Both the position numbers and the translations under genes were made by a program. Positions 58,501 to 64,000 of a DNA stretch of 64,000 bases are shown one piece after another. The notes beneath the pieces are model-generated. The model ran no database searches, was not told where the DNA came from, and saw nothing but the letters and a program-made list of their open reading frames with translations. The DNA comes from Mesostigma viride (lineage: Eukaryota; Streptophyta; Mesostigmatophyceae; Mesostigmatales; Mesostigmataceae), in contig RPFO01001017.1 in NCBI GenBank assembly GCA_009746045.1, positions 1 to 64,000 on the forward strand, written 5' to 3'. Positions within the stretch are counted from its first letter, which is position 1. Each line of letters opens with the position of its first letter.

Positions 58501-61500
58501 GATGTTCTCCCCTGCTGCCACCTGGCGCATGTGGGGCCAGCGACCGACCGCGTTTACAAGGGACCGCCACGCCCTACCTGCTCCCACCAGCGGTGATATG
58601 TTCATGGCCCCACCAGTACCCGGCGAGTGGAGCTATTTTTAGCGCCGCAGCCGCCCACCTGCAGCGTGATGGTGCCGCCCCCGTCCTCGTCCAGCAGCGC
58701 AAAGCACGTGCGCGAGTGGATGCTCAGGAAGACCCGCTCGTTGTGGTGCTGGCAGAGGGCACAAGGGTGAGGGGCGGAGGGCCGAGGCAACATGAGGGCA
58801 AGGGCCGAGGGCGCACCATGGTGACGATAGCCAGCAAGGGCAGAAGGCAGAGGGATCATGAGGGCGAGGGCAGAGGGGGCGTGGGGGCGTAATTTCAGCA
58901 TTGGGACCATCGGGAGAGATCGAGTCCATACAGGACAACATCATCCGGGGGGGGGCAGCCTTGGCGAATCCGTAGGATGAGAACACACCGGGCGTGCCAC
59001 CGCCCGGTGTGAGCAAGGTAAGGGTCGTTCCAGGCCAAGCCATCCAGGCAAGCATCTCAAAAATCCACGAGCACTTACTGTTACCCATTTTGTTCTAATT
59101 ATTGTGAATCACAGACGCATAAGCAGTATGACTACAGGGCTAGCCATCCAGGCAAGCGTCATTAACATCTACAACTATCTAGTATTACTCAAGTTATTCG
59201 AACAATGAGCAATTATGAACATGAGGAGTATAAATATGTCGTGTCATAGTAGGCGAAGAAGCATAGGGCTAGCATCGTACCGTCCTCCAAAGATATGTCT
59301 CACTAACTGCACATGACACTGCCCCTGGCCGCCTTGTCCTTATGATAGTAATAACGATAATAAAATGGCGATTGACAATCACAATACCCAATGAACAAGA
59401 TGTTAGCCTCCCCTGAGCCCACTGAAAGATCATGGAAAGCAGGCAGGCAACGCTTTCAAGCCCTGAAGCAACCGCTGAGATGAAGTGTGGGGCAGTGGGC
59501 TATGCGCACAATGGGACCCTGTGGGCAGCAGAGTATTCTTCAGCTAGCCCTATACTTGCCAGCCGGCAATCCTACCTTGACGGCCACACACATGCACACG
59601 AGCAGGTAGCACGCATCACCACGGCGGCTTGCTGGCGGACTCACCTTGACGGCCACACACATGCACACGAGCAGGCAGCACGCATCACCACGGCGGCTTG
59701 CTGGCGGACTCACCTTGACGGCCACACACATGCACACGAGCAGGCAGCACGCATCACCACGGCGGCTTGCTGGCGGACTCACCTTGACGGCCACACACAT
59801 GCACACGAGCAGGCAGCACGCATCACCACGGCGGCTTGCTGGCGGACTCACCTTGACGGCCACACACATGCACACGAGCAGGCAGCACGCATCACCACGG
59901 CGGCTTGCTGGCGGACTCACCTTGACAGCCACACACATGCACACGAGCAGGCAGCACGCATCACCACGGCGGCTTGCTGGCGGACTCACCTTGACGGCCA
60001 CACACATGCACACGAGCAGGTAGCACGCATCACCATGGCGGCTTGCTGGCGGACCCACCTTGACGGCCACACACATGCACACGAGCAGGTAGCACGCATC
60101 ACCACGGCGGCTTGCTGGCGGACTCACCTTGACGGCCACACACATGCACGCGAGCAGGTAGCACGCATCACCATGGCGGCTTGCTGGCGGACCCACCTTG
60201 ACGGCCACACACATGCACACGAGCAGGCAGCACGCATCACCACGGCGGCTTGCTGGCGGACCCACCTTGACGGCCACACACATGCACACGAGCAGGCAGC
60301 ACGCATCACCATGGCGGCTTGCTGGCGGACCCACCTTGACGGCCACACACATGCACACGAGCAGGCAGCACGCATCACCATGGCGGCTTGCTGGCGGACT
60401 CACCTTGACGGCCACACACATGCACACGAGCAGGCAGCACGCATCACCACGGCGGCTTGCTGGCGGACCCACCTTGACGGCCACACACATGCACACGAGC
60501 AGGCAGCACGCATCACCACGGCGGCTTGCTGGCGGACTCACCTTGACGGCCACACACATGCACACGAGCAGGTAGCACGCATCACCATGGCGGCTTGCTG
60601 GCGGACTCACCTTGACGGCCACACACATGCACACGAGCAGGCAGCACGCATCACCACGGCGGCTTGCTGGCGGACCCACCTTGACGGCCACACACATGCA
60701 CACGAGCAGGCAGCACGCATCACCACGGCGGCTTGCTGGCGGACCCACCTTGATGGCCACTAGCATGCACACGAGCAGGTAGAATTCGTCGAAGTCGATG
60801 AAACCATTGCCGTCCACGTCGAACATCTCAAACACGTGGTTGATCTTGGCTTCGGACAGGTCGGTCGCGCAGCACATGAACGACCTGATGATGCCATGGA
60901 AACAGGACAGTCGAGTAGGGGAGAATTTGTCAGGTATGGAAGCATTGGTAACAGGTCCGTCGCTCACCACATGACCTGGCATAGTGAGGTACGGGGTGGA
61001 TAATAATTGAATAGGAAACAGCCGTCAAACAGGGGCTAAAGGGGATGACAGGTCGGCGGCGCAAAGCATGACCGACCTGATGGCGTCATGTTACAAACAG
61101 CCACAGTATAGGCAGCAACAGTCCATGTGTTTCTGGTGCTACGCGTCAGTCGTGCCCCGCACTAAGCATAGAAGCATAGTGAGGTAGCATGGGGGAGCGG
61201 GTGCTAGTCAAAGGAGCGGTTGGGCCCGATCCTGGACACCACGATTCCAAAGGAGCGGTCGGCATTCCCTGTGGGTGCTAGGGACAGGTGCGTTAGTCAC
61301 GCAACGCGTGAAGGACCCGACGATCGAATGGGACAGATGACAATCCCAAGGGTGGGTGTGATACCATGGGACATACAAAAATCAGATAGAATGATGGCTA
61401 GGAATGCATAGCTCTATCTGCATTCCTAACAGGTTGGTTGATAGACACCAAACGAGAGGTAGAGCAGTTATGCTAGAGGATCGCGGTAACGTCAGCTAGC

Positions 61501-62043
61501 CGAGCGGTGTGGGTAACAGCGCATGAAGGGGGCTACAAGCTTGCAGGACAACCGTGGGTCACGAGCAAGACTGTTGCGCGACAAGGATATTGGATAACGA
61601 TTAAGGCTGAGTAGACAGGCGAGCGCGCCAGTGCAGACGGCATCTAGTGAAGGCGCCAAGGTAACACGCTCACATAGACATGGTTGGCAGCTTACACAGG
61701 CGCACCAGCTGACTGCGCCGTCTACAGATGCCATGTCGGTCAGGCAACCATACAATTATGCCAGGCCCCACTGCGATGACAGAAATGGGTGACGTCTTTG
61801 TACGACGTGGATGCGCCGCGTGGAATAGACCGACATGCCAGCGTCGTACCACAAGAAAACATCGAACTGCAACTCGATGGTTACGACGAGAGGGTACCTG
61901 AAAGCGATGTCGTCCATGCGGGCGTGCTTGCGTACGTCCAAGGCATCGAAGAGGGCCTGAATGTATTGCAACCCCCTCGCGCTAAGCAGCTGGTGCGTCC
62001 GTTCCAGGTGCAATCGCTCCAACAAGGGAAGTCGAACCTTCAT
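55523..62043 (-). CDS. EFCAB9: EFCAB9-like EF-hand protein, six exons
   Basis: Minus-strand exons, 5' to 3': 62043–61898, 60884–60749, 58748–58659, 57918–57832, 56962–56881, 55599–55523 (618 nt, 205 residues, phases consistent, GT–AG). The order of motifs follows animal EFCAB9 (~197 residues) from the first residue: an opening helix (RLHLERTHQLLSARGLQYIQ), FDALDVRKHARMDD, then canonical EF loop 71–82 (DVDGNGFIDFDE). FYLLVCMLVAIK, SIHSRTCFALLDEDGGGTIT (degenerate loop 114–125) and FGFVFNI follow. A second canonical loop 148–159 (DIDGSQ|ELDYEE) is split exactly by intron 4. EFCAB9 is the calcium and pH sensor of the CatSper channel in sperm flagella, so a flagellar role is likely here (inference). 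The last exon (STATAAMVGHLTSTWGKATK...) is the least certain. Directly after exon 2 lies a 17-unit repeat that keeps the reading frame open. Confidence 0.85.
56147..56395. repeat. 20-bp satellite, second locus
   Basis: About twelve copies of ACTGTAGTGCCATCCTATAC in intron 5 of the EFCAB9-like gene. It is the same satellite as at 50.45 kb, but nearly all units carry T where the first locus has C (TAGTGCC against TAGCGCC). Confidence 0.95.
56462..56672. repeat. 57-bp tandem repeat
   Basis: Four copies of GGCGACAAGCGTGTGGGCAT followed by CTCTCCTCTAGAAGCACGAG and GATGGATGATTGGGAAG, adjacent to the 20-bp satellite in intron 5. Confidence 0.93.
59580..60748 (-). repeat. 69-bp x17 tandem array derived from EFCAB9 exon 2 end and donor
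   Basis: Each unit, read on the minus strand, is GT(G/A)GGT or GTGAGT, then CCGCCAGCAAGCCGCC, a variable base pair or two, GATGCGTGCTGC or ..TAC, and then CTGCTCGTGTGCATGTGTGT plus GGCCGTCAAG. The second half copies the end of exon 2 (LLVCM.VA.K), and every unit begins with a usable donor after AAG. The length is exactly 23 codons and no unit has a stop, so translation through the array would add 17 copies of VSPPASRRGDACCLLVCMCV plus AVK before a stop at about 59540. Confidence 0.95.
61046..61092 (-). repeat. Degenerate copy of EFCAB9 exon 2 acceptor boundary
   Basis: GACAGGTCGGCGGCGCAAAG then CATGACCGACCTGATGGCGT resembles the true boundary at 60855–60895 (GACAGGTCGGTCGCGCAGCA then CATGAACGACCTGATGATGC), about 191 bp away inside intron 1. 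Confidence 0.75.
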
Positions 62044-62099
62044 TCCTTCCTGCAAATCAGGTCGCGCAAGCTTTCGGTGGTCTTGCTCGACATCCCTTA

Positions 62100-62625
62100 A
62101 GTTAGACCTACAATGAGCATGGTGGGGCAGCAGAGGCGGACATCCCGCCGGCTATCAAAGTTTACTTCGGCCGGGACTTTCTACCAGTTTTAAGATGGCG
62201 CACCATGGCTAGGCGCAAACTAGCACAGTTATGGGAAATGGGCAGACTAATTGCGTGAACAGGATCGTTTACAGAATTTGATATTTACGATTTGGTACTC
62301 GCAATGGTCACCGCTTGACATCGAAATGGCGAACGTGCAAATAGCCTGGCAAGACGTGTGTGACGACACTAATTGTGACGAAGTGTGGTGCCCGGCGTCA
62401 CGTGCCTCTTCGATTCCCGGCAAATTGGCAACTCGCGCCAGGGTGACAGCAGCCCGAATATACTGTAAGACGGGCCGGGTGCGGTTTCTCGGCGCGCGCG
62501 GTGGCTGCGAGTTGAGAATCCTGCAACCTGGTGAGTTTCCCGCCATCCTGATCTAATCTCTAGGGAGAGAAGTAGTAGCCCCCATGCTGACACAGGATCA
62601 AGATTGCCCTGTCGGTTCACCGGCG
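62100..62625. other. Upstream region of the EFCAB9-like gene
   Basis: Sequence between the EFCAB9 start and the LINE tail. It should hold the promoter on the minus strand. No gene is recognised. Confidence 0.4.
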
Positions 62626-62627
62626 CG

Positions 62628-64000
62628 GGAATAAACTCAACTCAACTTTTTTCGGGGAAATGGGTATATTTTATTAGCCAATTATGGACCAAAGAGGTGA
62701 GAGGGGAAATGAGTATCAGCGAATCCTAATGAAGGTGGGCACGCACACGTGTGGCGGTGACAGGTGAAAGGCTAATAGGGCGCGTTATTAGACCAGGGAA
62801 GCCATTGGACCTGAGTGATGTCGCCATGAGGCATACTGGTGAATACCTGATTACGGCCCAGTAGATCATGAAAAAGCTGGAGCGGGCTGGGCTTGTCGTT
62901 ATTGGGCCCTGGGTCCCACACCCTGTGTTGTTCCTGAGCTAACAGCCAGTAGCGGCGCATAGCCGCATTCCATAGGTATATAAAGCGCCGGACTACGCCG
63001 CCGCGGGTATACTCCTCGCGGACCTTAAAGACTGTCTCGTTGCGTATGGTCCAGATCGCGTATAGCATAGTAGTGCGTAGCCATATCCATTCTGCTTGGG
63101 AAACTGAAAGCTCGGACCCTGGTGTGCCAGCAATACCGAAAATGATGGTACGCACGCTGATTGGGAGAGTGGGTGGCGATGCCGTCCATGCGGCCCAGAT
63201 GTTAATGAGCCACGTCCAAACCCCAGGGAGATTACAGTAAAGAAACCTGTGCTCAATGGTTTCACTAGGGTGCGTGCACAGGCATGATGCATCATGACCA
63301 AAACGCTCGTGGAGCATGGCGCAGACCCCTATCGCCCTATGCATCAAAAGGTGTTGTACATCAGTGGCCCTGCGGTCCACGAGAGGGTGGTCTACCGCCA
63401 GGGTAATCATCTTAACCCAAGTGTAGCCCGGCCAATGTATTCCCCAGCGGGCTCGGCCCGGGTGGGGCTGATGGTACATATGCAACAAGATATCATAACC
63501 CCAATCTGCGGTGTACTCAAAGATACATTTGCTGGTTCTGATGTCCCCCTTGGTTAAGACCCATCCAAATTCAACCGGGTCCAGATGTAGTAGATCGAGC
63601 CGTGTGTTGCCCACGTGTAGCCATGTAATGCTCTCAACCGGGGATAATGGGTCCGGCTGGATCATGCAGATCTTGGCACAGACCATGGGACTACGCGTAT
63701 GCGGTGACACTGGGAAGCTGGCGTGTACGCATATAAGGTGGATAGTTGATACAGACACCCATTGTGGCCAGAAATAGCGTCCAGCAGTTGTAGTTGGAGC
63801 CCCTCAGGTGGCAGAACCGTCACGACTAAACCCTTGCACGCAGGCGTGACTCCGTCGGCGTAGAAGCTAACCCAGTCGCCGGTTATAATTGGCTTGCGTG
63901 GGGCAGTCATCAATGCATGCCACGCCGCTGGTATCGCACTTATAAGAGTTTGCCACGCTTGCAGGGAGGGCATGTGGGAGACCCAAGTGCTGACCTCGTC
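62628..64000 (-). pseudogene. LINE D 3' part with RVT zinc-binding region, incomplete at window edge
   Basis: The minus strand has one open frame 63758–62772 (328 residues) and an overlapping upstream frame 63973–63662, so the element continues beyond the window and is at least once frameshifted. The zinc-binding signature of LINE C-termini is visible: LLMHRAIGVCAMLHERFG, CLCTHPSETIEHRFLYC, then W.W..NIWAAW. The 3'-UTR ends near 62628 in GTTGA-type pentamers. Its tail matches a relic at 21430–21537. Confidence 0.82.

Noticed and set aside
59432-60763. A 443-residue plus-strand open frame with repeats of HTHAHEQAARIT
   Set aside because: It is the antisense of the 69-bp array in the EFCAB9-like gene and has no gene-like flanks.

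Overview
This is nuclear DNA of a eukaryote. Five multi-exon or single-exon protein genes can be read with consistent GT–AG introns and intact reading phase, surrounded by non-LTR retrotransposon relics, one DNA transposon and an unusual density of mini- and microsatellites. GC-rich coding sequence, a plant-type HIR/SPFH protein, a flagellar EFCAB9-like protein, a B12-dependent ribonucleotide reductase and a short interstitial TTTAGGG tract together suggest a flagellated alga, possibly of the green lineage. The species cannot be fixed from this window.

Layout. 1–1470 is a C-rich degenerate satellite. 1471–3950 holds no firmly recognised gene (one weak exon, one inverted-repeat element). 3954–5770 (+) is a five-exon gene for a 90-residue LYR-motif protein. 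6048–12118 (+) is an eight-exon gene for an adenosylcobalamin-dependent (class II) ribonucleoside-triphosphate reductase of 787 residues; its second intron carries a 0.9-kb nonamer minisatellite. 12.6–31.9 kb is a graveyard of at least two related LINE families (A and B: ORF1, reverse transcriptase and 3' tails), pieces of a third (C), and modules that end in microsatellites. It contains one orphan intronless reading frame (21868–23001). 32495–47085 (−) is a ten-exon mitochondrial-type DnaJ (Mdj1/GFA2-like, 485 residues). Several of its introns carry their own minisatellite, and its last intron hosts a piggyBac element with both ends and TTAA duplications intact. 48145–49836 (+) is a head-to-head HIR/SPFH gene. 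50.4–55.5 kb holds a 20-bp satellite, LINE C relics and a TAG microsatellite. 55523–62043 (−) is a six-exon EFCAB9-like EF-hand gene of 205 residues. 62.6–64 kb is the 3' part of another LINE (D).

The genes do not form one pathway. Two products (LYR protein, DnaJ) are probably mitochondrial, the reductase supplies deoxyribonucleotides, HIR is a membrane scaffold, and the EF-hand protein points to flagella.

The most striking feature is a repeated pattern. Introns contain degenerate tandem copies of the neighbouring exon–intron boundary, including decoy splice sites. The extreme case is 17 in-frame 69-bp copies of an exon end plus donor site in the EFCAB9-like gene. A second is the minisatellite into which piggyBac inserted, whose units resemble the adjacent DnaJ exon donor. 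This looks like a local mode of intron growth.
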